DNA of 11,615 nucleotides from JAZKFR01 sp040386295. Lineage in GTDB: Bacteria; Pseudomonadota; Gammaproteobacteria; Burkholderiales; Rhodocyclaceae. The translations under genes and the position numbers were made by a program. Shown piece by piece: positions 1 through 6,232 of the stretch. The stretch spans positions 1 to 11,615 of the forward strand of contig JAZKFR010000094.1 in NCBI GenBank assembly GCA_040386295.1, in the 5' to 3' direction. Each line of letters begins with the position of its first letter. The stretch's first letter is position 1. A model generated the notes under the pieces. That model worked only from the letters and a program-made list of their open reading frames with translations, was not told the origin of the DNA and ran no database searches.

Positions 1-185
1 GGCCCCGCATGTAGCTCGGGCATTAGGGGGAGGATGAGTTTCTGCAGCAAGAGCGCCATCAAGCATGCGTAGACAAAAGCCATGCCCCAAAACGAAGTAA
101 CGCTGGGTAAGTTGAATGGGCTAGTGTTTGCGTTGCTCAATTCGACAGCGCTTCGTTCGACAGCGCTTCGACTTCTCTGAATCAC
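1..185 (-). CDS. Start of a putative inner-membrane protein (partial, cut by window edge)
   Basis: An open frame of 61 codons runs from a GTG at 185-183 off the left edge with no stop. The GTG overlaps the TGA of the glycosyltransferase gene by four bases, and AGGGAAG lies seven bases upstream of it, so translational coupling is likely. A TTG at 140-138 is an alternative start but has no visible ribosome binding site. The first ~30 residues are polar and include a tandem RSAVE repeat. A hydrophobic stretch around residues 32-55 (SFWGMAFVYACLMALLLQKL and on) looks like a first membrane segment and is followed by PELHAG. The visible part is too short to name a family. From its position after a glycosyltransferase I infer a multi-pass inner-membrane protein of a surface-polysaccharide locus. 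Confidence 0.5.
   Translation of the reverse strand, partial: MIQRSRSAVERSAVELSNANTSPFNLPSVTSFWGMAFVYACLMALLLQKLILPLMPELHAG
141..170. repeat. Perfect 15-bp tandem duplication
   Basis: TTCGACAGCGCTTCG occurs twice head to tail (141-155 and 156-170). Because 15 is a multiple of three, it encodes a duplicated five-residue unit (RSAVE) near the N-terminus of the partial minus-strand membrane protein if the GTG start is used. If the TTG at 140-138 is the start, the repeat lies in the untranslated leader. Confidence 0.9.
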
Positions 186-1333
186 AAAAACGCTTCCCTG
201 TGCAAGACCTGCTGGTAAAAAGTTAGCCACGCCGCAGTCAACGCCTCGCTGCGAAAATCGCTGTTCACCCGGGCTAATCCTCGCTGACCGAGCCGTTGCC
301 GTTCTTCGTGATGATGCGCCAGTTGAAGCATAGCCTCAGCCAAAGCCGGAACATTGCCAACAGGCACCAAACACCCTGTTTCCCCGTGCACAACAGCATC
401 AACGATCCCGTCAATACGATAAGCAATGGTCGGAATTCCGCATGCTGCTGCTTCAATGACCACCGAACCGAAGCCCTCGCGATAGCTCGGTAGCACCAAA
501 ATATCTGCTGCTGCCATATAGCGCTCAGGTTCTGACGTTGCTCCAATCCAGCGAATACCTTGCGCGCAAGGCGTTTTGCTCGACTGCAATCGGCTTTGCA
601 AGCCTTGCTCATCAGGACCAACCAACCAAAGCACCAAATCAGGATGCACACTGATCAGCTTAGTGAAAGCCTCAATCAGATCGACAACCCCTTTGTCACG
701 AACCAGACGTCCAACAAAGAGAAAAACAGGCACCGTTTCTGCAATCCCCAATGCAGCGCGCAATTCACTGCGTCTAGACAAATCGGGGCAAAACCGTACG
801 CAATCAACCCCAGCAACCGACCCTGCCCCCAGCACTGAGATGCCACCGAGCCGCACAACGGCCTCATGCTCAAGCAAGCGACATTGCGACACGCTATCGG
901 CAAAAACCCGGGTGGCCGCAGCGACGACCAAGCGATCAATCATTTTTAGTAGGTAGCGCGCAAGCCCCGTTTTTGTCGCCCAAACTTGGCCTGTAAAAGT
1001 ATGAAAGCGCAAAGGGATGCCGGCCAGCAAGCCAGCCAGCATGGCTAACAAACCGGCTTTGGGTGTCATGCTATGGACAACCGACGGACGCAGGCTAATC
1101 AAGCACCGCCAAAGTTGAAATAGCGCCCGCAGATCGCGCCATGGCGCTATTTCTCTAGCCATGTCCACATGCAGCACGCGCACGCTGCGCGCAATCTCAT
1201 CCACGAGCGGGTAAAGCTCCGTATTGACACATAAAGTGACATCGTAGATCCGCGCTAAGGCAACTAAATGAGTTCGCAGAAAGGCGTTGACAGCAAAGGG
1301 CGTCGTCGCAACAAAAACCAACGAATGCTTCAT
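182..1333 (-). CDS. Glycosyltransferase family 4 (GT-B fold), likely surface-polysaccharide synthesis
   Basis: This 383-residue protein should transfer a sugar from a nucleotide-sugar donor to a lipid-linked or saccharide acceptor at the cytoplasmic face of the inner membrane. The N-terminal acceptor half (about 1-195) contains the segment HSMTPKAG (87-94) and a hydrophobic patch at 96-110 that may bind membrane. The C-terminal donor half begins at about 200. It has VGRLVRDKG (207-215), whose R209 and K214 are the expected phosphate-contacting residues, and a REGFGSVVIEAAACG segment carrying the GT4 E-x7-E pair (E286, E294). Length and motifs fit an intact GT4 enzyme. The overlapping downstream gene suggests a two-gene or longer minus-strand operon. 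No strong ribosome binding site precedes the ATG, but the N-terminus (MKHSLVFVATTPF) fits the first beta strand of the fold. The sugar and acceptor cannot be read from the sequence, so no gene symbol is given. Confidence 0.9.
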   Translation of the reverse strand: MKHSLVFVATTPFAVNAFLRTHLVALARIYDVTLCVNTELYPLVDEIARSVRVLHVDMAREIAPWRDLRALFQLWRCLISLRPSVVHSMTPKAGLLAMLAGLLAGIPLRFHTFTGQVWATKTGLARYLLKMIDRLVVAAATRVFADSVSQCRLLEHEAVVRLGGISVLGAGSVAGVDCVRFCPDLSRRSELRAALGIAETVPVFLFVGRLVRDKGVVDLIEAFTKLISVHPDLVLWLVGPDEQGLQSRLQSSKTPCAQGIRWIGATSEPERYMAAADILVLPSYREGFGSVVIEAAACGIPTIAYRIDGIVDAVVHGETGCLVPVGNVPALAEAMLQLAHHHEERQRLGQRGLARVNSDFRSEALTAAWLTFYQQVLHREAFL

Positions 1334-1359
1334 ACAGATTTTTTAAAATTAGTCATCGG

Positions 1360-1387
1360 AGCCTGCATCAAGCAGCCTGTATCAAGA
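1360..1387. repeat. Imperfect direct repeat upstream of the glycosyltransferase gene
   Basis: AGCCTGCATCAAG (1360-1372) is repeated as AGCCTGTATCAAG (1374-1386), one mismatch in 13, with a period of 14 bases. It lies 26-53 bases upstream of the glycosyltransferase ATG on its coding strand side. This is where an operator or core promoter could be, but no regulator can be assigned. Confidence 0.55.
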
Positions 1388-1434
1388 CAAAGCACAAAGT
1401 ACAAAACAAGGAAGCGGCAAAGAAACGAGTTATC

Positions 1435-1454
1435 CCGCCATGCGCTTATGGCGG
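1435..1454. other. Short stem-loop, 7-bp perfect stem
   Basis: CCGCCAT (1435-1441) and ATGGCGG (1448-1454) form a perfect 7-bp stem with a 6-base loop. There is no T-tract on either strand, so it does not look like an intrinsic terminator. It could be a palindromic extragenic element. Confidence 0.45.
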
Positions 1455-1817
1455 CCTTAGCACGACACTTGAATCAAACTCACTCGCAATCAATTGATCC
1501 AAAGCAGAGTCTCCTTGCTAAAGCGCAAAGCGGGCATCAATTGCAATGAGCCAGCAAGGGCGCACAAAGTAGCATGAGAGAAGCGAATTTTACGCACCTG
1601 CACGCTAGAACGTAGGCAATAAACTCGACATCGCGCCACCAAAGCAGACGCCAGCGCAAATTGCCAACAATCATCAGCACGCAAAATAGGGCACATAAAA
1701 ACCCAGACAACGCCTACTAGCCCGACTCGACAAGACAAAGCGAGCAGCATTTGAGCTCGACTACCAAGCCCCTCTACCAAGTACCCAAACCCGCACCCCA
1801 AACGCTGCCAAGCATTG

Positions 1818-1826
1818 TGCTAGAAT
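1818..1826 (+). promoter_or_regulatory. Probable thrS promoter (extended -10)
   Basis: TGCTAGAAT at 1818-1826 matches an extended -10 element (TGN followed by TAGAAT, five of six against TATAAT). No good -35 box is seen at the usual spacing, as is common with extended -10 promoters. Transcription starting near 1833 would give a leader of about 125 bases before thrS. The leader carries two GGGGCTGC copies at 1840-1847 and 1850-1857. Confidence 0.5.
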
Positions 1827-1956
1827 CGCCCGCCCAACTGGGGCTGCTGGGGGCTGCAATTATTAAGATCAAAGCGTTAGCAAAAAACCCAAGCTCACCT
1901 CTCGCTTGCCTCCCTACTGACCCGATTTCCACCCTGATTGTTCCTAAGGCTAAAAC

Positions 1957-3864
1957 ATGCTGTTTGTCACGCTCCCTGATGGTTCGCAAAAATCGTTTGC
2001 ACAAGCCGTAACCGTTGCCGAGGTCGCACAAAGCATAGGCACCGGTCTGGCACGAGCCGCGCTGGCGGGCAAAATCGACGGACGCTTGGTGGATACATCG
2101 CATCTAATCGAGACTGATGTTCAGCTATCGATCGTGACCGACAAAGACCCAGAAGGTCTCGCCATCATTCGCCACTCCACCGCGCACCTACTGGCTTTTG
2201 CGGTCAAGGAATTATTTCCCGACGCACAAGTGACCATCGGCCCAGTCATTGACAACGGCTTTTACTACGACTTCGCTTATCAGCGCCCTTTCACACCAGA
2301 CGATCTGACGGCAATTGAGCAACGCATGGCAGAAATCGCCAAACGTGACCTACCGATCAGCCGCGAGATTTGGCAGCGTGACGACGCCATCAGCTTCTTT
2401 CAATCAATCGGCGAACACTACAAAGCCGAGTTGATTAGCGCCATTCCTGCAGGGGAAGAGGTTTCTCTGTACAGAGAAGGCGAATTCATTGATCTATGCC
2501 GTGGGCCACACGTACCGTCAACAGGCAAGCTCAAAGTATTTAAATTGATGAAACTCGCCGGCGCGTACTGGCGTGGCGATCACCGCAACGCGCAGTTACA
2601 ACGTATCTACGGTACCGCCTGGGCAAAAAAAGAAGAGCAAGACGCTTACCTGATGCGACTTGAAGAAGCCGAAAAACGCGACCATCGCAAACTGGGACGG
2701 CAATTAGACCTCTTTCACCTGCAGGAAGAAGCGCCAGGAATGGTGTTCTGGCACCCCAAAGGCTGGGTGATTTGGCAAGAAATAGAGCAATACATGCGGC
2801 GCATCTTGAACGAGCACGGTTATAACGAAGTTAAAACGCCGATGGTCATGGATCGCACGCTTTGGGAACGCTCTGGACATTGGCAAAACTACGCCGAACA
2901 CATGTTCACCACCGCCTCAGAAAATCGCGATTACGCAGTCAAGCCGATGAACTGCCCGGGACATATTCAAATTTTCAATCAAGGCTTGCGCAGCTATCGC
3001 GACCTTCCCCTGCGTTTAGCCGAATTCGGCGCCTGCCATCGCAACGAACCATCTGGCGCGCTGCACGGCATCATGCGCGTAAGAGGCTTTGTGCAAGACG
3101 ATGCGCATATTTTCTGCACCGAAGCGCAAGTTCTGCCAGAAACATCGGCGTTCATAGATTTGTTAACACAGGTTTATGCAGACTTCGGCTTCACCGATCT
3201 CATCATCAAACTATCAACCCGCCCAAGCAAACGCATAGGCGCTGACGAAGTATGGGACAAAGCAGAAGCCGCTTTAGCGCAAGCGCTTGATGAAAAAGCT
3301 TTGAAATACGAAATTCAAGCAGGGGAAGGCGCTTTTTACGGCCCAAAAATCGAATTTGCGCTGCAAGACTGCCTCAATCGCGTGTGGCAATGCGGCACAC
3401 TACAGCTAGATTTTGAGCTACCGCAGCGCCTGAACGCGGAATACGTAGGCGAAGACAACGAACGACACGTTCCCGTCATGTTGCACCGCGCCATTCTCGG
3501 CTCACTCGAACGCTTCATCGGTATTTTGATCGAAAATTACGCAGGGGCAATGCCCACCTGGCTAGCGCCAGTTCAAGTCATCGTCCTCAATATCTCGGAA
3601 AAACAAGCTGATTACGCCCAATCTGTTGCCGCCTTACTACGTAAAGCCGGTCTGCGTGCCGATGTCGATTTGCGCAACGAGAAAATTACCTATAAAATAC
3701 GAGAACATAGCTTGAACAAATTGCCCTACCAAATCGTCGTTGGCGATAAAGAAGTGGCTGAAAATCAGGTTGCCGTGCGTACACGCGGAGGTCATGATCT
3801 CGGGCAAATGACGCCCGAATCATTGATTGAGCGACTTCTCTCAGAGGTCGCGGCGCGTCGATAG
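1957..3864 (+). CDS. thrS: Threonyl-tRNA synthetase
   Basis: This 635-residue cytoplasmic class II enzyme charges tRNA-Thr and clears mischarged Ser-tRNA-Thr. The domains are in the full bacterial order. A TGS domain spans about 1-62. The editing domain has the HxxxH pair H73/H77 and the CRGPH element with C181 and H185. The catalytic core follows, with motif 2 around R362 (ACHRNEPSGALHGIMRVRGF) and motif 3 ending in GSLERF (R519). The C-terminal anticodon-binding domain starts near 536. The three zinc ligands that select threonine are present: C333 (MNCPGH), H384 (DDAHIF) and H510 (MLHRA), each one residue earlier than in E. coli. AAGG at 1946-1949 lies seven bases before the ATG. It is the first gene of the translation operon; infC follows after 36 bases in the same frame. 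Nothing appears truncated. Confidence 0.98.
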   Translation: MLFVTLPDGSQKSFAQAVTVAEVAQSIGTGLARAALAGKIDGRLVDTSHLIETDVQLSIVTDKDPEGLAIIRHSTAHLLAFAVKELFPDAQVTIGPVIDNGFYYDFAYQRPFTPDDLTAIEQRMAEIAKRDLPISREIWQRDDAISFFQSIGEHYKAELISAIPAGEEVSLYREGEFIDLCRGPHVPSTGKLKVFKLMKLAGAYWRGDHRNAQLQRIYGTAWAKKEEQDAYLMRLEEAEKRDHRKLGRQLDLFHLQEEAPGMVFWHPKGWVIWQEIEQYMRRILNEHGYNEVKTPMVMDRTLWERSGHWQNYAEHMFTTASENRDYAVKPMNCPGHIQIFNQGLRSYRDLPLRLAEFGACHRNEPSGALHGIMRVRGFVQDDAHIFCTEAQVLPETSAFIDLLTQVYADFGFTDLIIKLSTRPSKRIGADEVWDKAEAALAQALDEKALKYEIQAGEGAFYGPKIEFALQDCLNRVWQCGTLQLDFELPQRLNAEYVGEDNERHVPVMLHRAILGSLERFIGILIENYAGAMPTWLAPVQVIVLNISEKQADYAQSVAALLRKAGLRADVDLRNEKITYKIREHSLNKLPYQIVVGDKEVAENQVAVRTRGGHDLGQMTPESLIERLLSEVAARR

Positions 3865-3887
3865 CACGGCTTATTTTTTACTAGAAC

Positions 3888-3903
3888 AAGGAGCAGCACC
3901 ATC
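3888..3903 (+). promoter_or_regulatory. Ribosome binding site and AUC start codon of infC
   Basis: AAGGAG (3888-3893) stands seven bases before ATC at 3901-3903. Between the thrS stop at 3862-3864 and this point the infC frame contains no ATG, GTG or TTG, so the well-placed Shine-Dalgarno sequence picks out ATC. E. coli infC uses AUU, and IF3 represses its own translation by rejecting non-standard start codons; the same control is inferred here. Confidence 0.88.
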
Positions 3904-4422
3904 GCACTGCAAAAGTCGCAACGCATCAACGAAGAAATTAACGCGCCTGAAATTCGTTTAGTGGGTGTCGAAGGCGAGCCACTTGGCATCACCAATGTCC
4001 GGTCAGCACTCCAGTTAGCGGAAGAAGCCGGGGTTGATCTAGTCGAAATTGCGCCGATGGCGCAACCGCCAGTCTGCCGACTGATGGACTTTGGAAAATT
4101 CAAATACCAAGAACAAAAGCGGCAGCATGAGCAAAAACTCAAGCAAAAACAGGTTCAGGTTAAAGAAGTCAAATTTCGTCCGGGCACCGACGAAAACGAC
4201 TATCAAATCAAGCTACGCAACATGATTCGTTTCTTACACGAAGAAGACAAAGTTAAAGTCACTTTGCGCTTCCGTGGCCGAGAAATGGCGCACCAAGAAA
4301 TCGGCATGCGCCAAATCGAACGAATTAGAGTGGATCTGCAAGACCATGCTTTGGTTGAGCAGATGCCCAAAATGGAAGGCCGTCAGATGGTGATGATTCT
4401 GACGCCGCACAAGAAAAAATAA
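3901..4422 (+). CDS. infC: Translation initiation factor IF-3 (AUC start)
   Basis: IF-3 binds the 30S subunit, keeps it apart from 50S and checks the start codon and initiator tRNA. With the AUC start the protein has 173 residues, close to the 180 of E. coli. The N-terminal part then includes QRINEEINAPEIRLVG (about 7-22), which the family conserves. It continues to the signature RLMDFGKFKYQEQK (60-73), a charged linker helix (about 70-90) and a C-terminal domain with KEVKFRPGTDENDY (about 88-101) and FRGREMAHQEIG. Starting instead at the GTG at 3961 would remove the first 20 residues, cut into the N-domain and leave no ribosome binding site. It lies between thrS and rpmI as in other proteobacteria. 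Regulation is probably autogenous through the AUC codon. Confidence 0.95.
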   Translation: MALQKSQRINEEINAPEIRLVGVEGEPLGITNVRSALQLAEEAGVDLVEIAPMAQPPVCRLMDFGKFKYQEQKRQHEQKLKQKQVQVKEVKFRPGTDENDYQIKLRNMIRFLHEEDKVKVTLRFRGREMAHQEIGMRQIERIRVDLQDHALVEQMPKMEGRQMVMILTPHKKK

Positions 4423-4449
4423 ATCTGAGATTTTTGCGGATTATTTTGC

Positions 4450-4517
4450 AGCAGTTGAGCAGTTGTTTTCATGTTTGGTTCCAGGTTCAAAGCGCTCCCG
4501 CCGGGAGACACCTGCGC
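4450..4517 (+). promoter_or_regulatory. Candidate structured leader of rpmI-rplT
   Basis: The 119 bases between infC and rpmI hold a perfect tandem 8-mer (AGCAGTTG at 4450-4457 and 4458-4465). They also hold a stem-loop CTCCC-GCC-GGGAG (4495-4507), which can extend by GCG (4492-4494) pairing with CGC (4515-4517). No T-tract follows, so it is not a terminator. In E. coli, L20 represses rpmI-rplT translation by binding RNA structures in this same interval. That this is the counterpart is inference from position and foldability only. Confidence 0.35.
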
Positions 4518-4541
4518 CATATTTTAATAAGGGAGCATTCG

Positions 4542-4739
4542 ATGCCCAAAATGAAGACTAAAAGCGGTGCCGCCAAGCGGTTCAAAATCCGCGCAGGTGG
4601 AAGCATTAAGCGCAGCCAAGCGTTTAAACGCCATATCCTGACCAAAAAAACGACCAAATCTAAACGCCAGTTACGTGGCATGACCGGAGTGCATGACTCC
4701 GACAAGGCCATGGTTCGTGCCATGTTGCCTTACGCTTAA
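4542..4739 (+). CDS. rpmI: 50S ribosomal protein L35
   Basis: This 65-residue basic protein of the large ribosomal subunit is full length for L35. It begins MPKMKTKSGAAKRFK, has the lysine- and arginine-rich middle and ends LPYA. The ATG at 4542 is supported by AAGGGAG at 4529-4535, six bases upstream. An in-frame ATG at 4434 would add 36 unrelated residues and is not the start. The gene sits between infC and rplT, the usual order. The rplT ribosome binding site overlaps its stop codon, which suggests coupled translation of L35 and L20. Confidence 0.97.
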   Translation: MPKMKTKSGAAKRFKIRAGGSIKRSQAFKRHILTKKTTKSKRQLRGMTGVHDSDKAMVRAMLPYA

Positions 4740-4750
4740 GGAGATAAAAA

Positions 4751-5110
4751 ATGCCCCGAGTTAAACGTGGTGTAACAGCGCGCGCGCGCCATAAAAAAGT
4801 TCTAGCCCTAGCCAAGGGATACCGTGGTCGTCGTAAAAACGTCTACCGCATTGCAAAACAAGCGGTAATGAAGGCAGGTCAATACGCCTACCGTGACCGT
4901 CGCCAACGCAAACGCCAGTTCCGCTCCCTGTGGATTGCACGGATTAACGCAGCGGCAAGAGAGCTCGGTCTGAAATACAGCACCTTCATGAACGGGCTGA
5001 AAAAAGCTCAGATTGAAGTTGATCGGAAAGTGCTGGCTGATTTGGCTGTGTTCGATAAACCAGCCTTTGCCGCCCTAGCACTTCAAGCAAAAGCGCAGCT
5101 GACGGTCTAA
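4751..5110 (+). CDS. rplT: 50S ribosomal protein L20
   Basis: L20 binds 23S rRNA early in 50S assembly. The 119-residue protein is full length, starting MPRVKRGVTARARHKKVL, with an extended basic N-terminal tail (about 1-60) and a globular C-terminal domain containing SLWIARINAAARELG and YSTFMNGLKKAQIEVDRKVLADLA. AAGGAG at 4738-4743 overlaps the rpmI stop and is seven bases before the ATG. In E. coli the C-terminal domain of L20 also represses this operon; that role is possible but not shown here. A strong terminator follows within 16 bases of the stop codon. Confidence 0.98.
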   Translation: MPRVKRGVTARARHKKVLALAKGYRGRRKNVYRIAKQAVMKAGQYAYRDRRQRKRQFRSLWIARINAAARELGLKYSTFMNGLKKAQIEVDRKVLADLAVFDKPAFAALALQAKAQLTV

Positions 5111-5125
5111 ATCGGCCATCCACGC

Positions 5126-5155
5126 AAAAAGGGAGGCGCAGGCCTCCCTTTTTTT
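5126..5155 (+). terminator. Intrinsic terminator or attenuator between rplT and pheS
   Basis: GGGAGGC (5131-5137) pairs with GCCTCCC (5142-5148) around a 4-base GCAG loop. Flanking A5126-5130 and T5149-5153 extend the helix, and a run of seven Ts (5149-5155) follows. It is a textbook rho-independent terminator. The T-run ends nine bases before the pheS ATG, so pheS expression from upstream needs read-through. Confidence 0.92.
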
Positions 5156-5164
5156 CGGTGAATC

Positions 5165-6220
5165 ATGCAAAACCTCGACCAAATTGTTAACGAAGCCACG
5201 CAGGCCTTTGCCACGACAGATAATCCCGATGTGCTTGAGCAAATCAAGGCACGCTATCTAGGCAAAAGTGGTCAAATTACTGAACAGCTTAAAAGCCTCG
5301 CTCAGCTAGCGCCAGATCAACGCAAAGCAATGGGCGCAGTGATCAATCTCGCCAAAAACGCGATCGAAAACGCCCTATCTGCTCGTCGAGAAGCACTACG
5401 CAACGCAGCTTTGGACGCTCGCCTAGCAGAAGAAGCCCTCGACATTACGCTGCCAGGCCGCTTGAATCAGCAACGTGGAGGAATACACCCGGTAACGCGC
5501 AGCCTTGAACGCATAGAATCCCTATTTCGCTCGATTGGTTTTGCCGTTGCCGACGGCCCTGAAATTGAAACCGACTTCCACAACTTCACTGCACTCAATA
5601 CGCCTGAAGACCACCCAGCGCGTTCAATGCACGACACCTTTTACCTGCAAGACGAGCACGATCCGCAAAAAGTAGCCGAGGGCGTGCTATTACGCACACA
5701 CACTAGCCCCATCCAAGTACGCTATATGCAAGCGCACGTCGCGCGTTACGCTCAGTGCGACACAATGCCTGAAATTCGGGTCATTGCACCTGGCCGGGTC
5801 TATCGCGTCGATTCAGATGCAACTCACTCGCCGATGTTCCACCAGGTTGAAGGGCTGTGGATTGGCGAACAAGTCAGCTTTGCCGACCTAAAAGGCGTCA
5901 TCGCCGACTTTCTCCAGCGCTTTTTTGAGCGTGACGACCTGCAACTGCGTTTCAGACCATCATTTTTTCCGTTCACCGAACCTTCCGCAGAAATTGATTT
6001 GGCGTTCATGAGTGGCGAGCTCGAGGGACGTTGGCTGGAAATAGCCGGCTGCGGCATGGTACATCCCAATGTTTTACGTCATGTCGGCATTGACCCGGAA
6101 AAATACATCGGTTTCGCCTTTGGGATTGGCCCGGACAGACTGACCATGTTGCGTTATGGAATCAATGACCTGCGTTTATTTTTCGACGGCGACTTGCGCT
6201 TTCTCCGCCAATTTTCCTAA
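5165..6220 (+). CDS. pheS: Phenylalanyl-tRNA synthetase alpha subunit
   Basis: PheS is the catalytic subunit of the alpha2-beta2 enzyme that charges tRNA-Phe in the cytoplasm. The 351-residue protein has an N-terminal helical arm (about 1-85) and a class II catalytic core. Motif 2 is in APGRVYRVDSDATHSPMFHQ (208-227), the phenylalanine-pocket segment FPFTEPSAEID is at 268-278, and motif 3 is at GFAFGIGPDRLTMLRYG (316-332). The ATG at 5165 gives the expected N-terminus (MQNLDQIVNEA). Only a weak GGTG (5157-5160) precedes it, on the far side of the terminator T-run. No phenylalanine-rich leader peptide like E. coli pheM is visible in the 54-base gap after rplT, so any attenuation must work differently. 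pheT follows 12 bases downstream. Confidence 0.98.
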   Translation: MQNLDQIVNEATQAFATTDNPDVLEQIKARYLGKSGQITEQLKSLAQLAPDQRKAMGAVINLAKNAIENALSARREALRNAALDARLAEEALDITLPGRLNQQRGGIHPVTRSLERIESLFRSIGFAVADGPEIETDFHNFTALNTPEDHPARSMHDTFYLQDEHDPQKVAEGVLLRTHTSPIQVRYMQAHVARYAQCDTMPEIRVIAPGRVYRVDSDATHSPMFHQVEGLWIGEQVSFADLKGVIADFLQRFFERDDLQLRFRPSFFPFTEPSAEIDLAFMSGELEGRWLEIAGCGMVHPNVLRHVGIDPEKYIGFAFGIGPDRLTMLRYGINDLRLFFDGDLRFLRQFS

Positions 6221-6232
6221 CCAAAGTCGCCC

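Larger units (their letters stand above)
1334..1956. other. Intergenic region between the divergent glycosyltransferase and thrS genes
   Basis: This stretch of 623 bases separates the two divergent genes. I see a probable thrS promoter and leader on the right (1818-1956), a 14-bp-period direct repeat close to the glycosyltransferase start, and a short stem-loop at 1435-1454. No frame in it has a recognisable protein or a good ribosome binding site, and no tRNA pattern is visible. The length is large compared with the tight spacing elsewhere in the window, so it may hold a decayed gene. Confidence 0.6.

Noticed and set aside
1490..1801. Minus-strand 103-codon frame with a hydrophobic N-terminal half
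   Set aside because: No recognisable family, no good ribosome binding site and no partner gene; possibly a decayed gene but not supportable as a CDS.
1827..1956. tRNA-Thr-like operator in the thrS leader, as in E. coli
   Set aside because: A CGT occurs at 1875-1877, but no flanking stem resembling the tRNA-Thr anticodon arm could be drawn.
3961..4422. IF-3 starting at GTG 3961
   Set aside because: It would lack the conserved first 20 residues and any ribosome binding site; the AUC at 3901 fits both.
4495..4507. Hairpin CTCCC-GCC-GGGAG read as a terminator
   Set aside because: No T-tract follows and essential ribosomal genes lie directly downstream; listed only as a candidate leader structure.
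4434..4541. N-terminal extension of L35 from ATG 4434
   Set aside because: The extra 36 residues do not belong to L35, and a strong ribosome binding site precedes ATG 4542.
4774..4790. Alternating GC run in rplT as a Z-DNA or regulatory element
   Set aside because: It is explained by Ala-Arg-Ala-Arg codons in the conserved basic L20 N-terminus.
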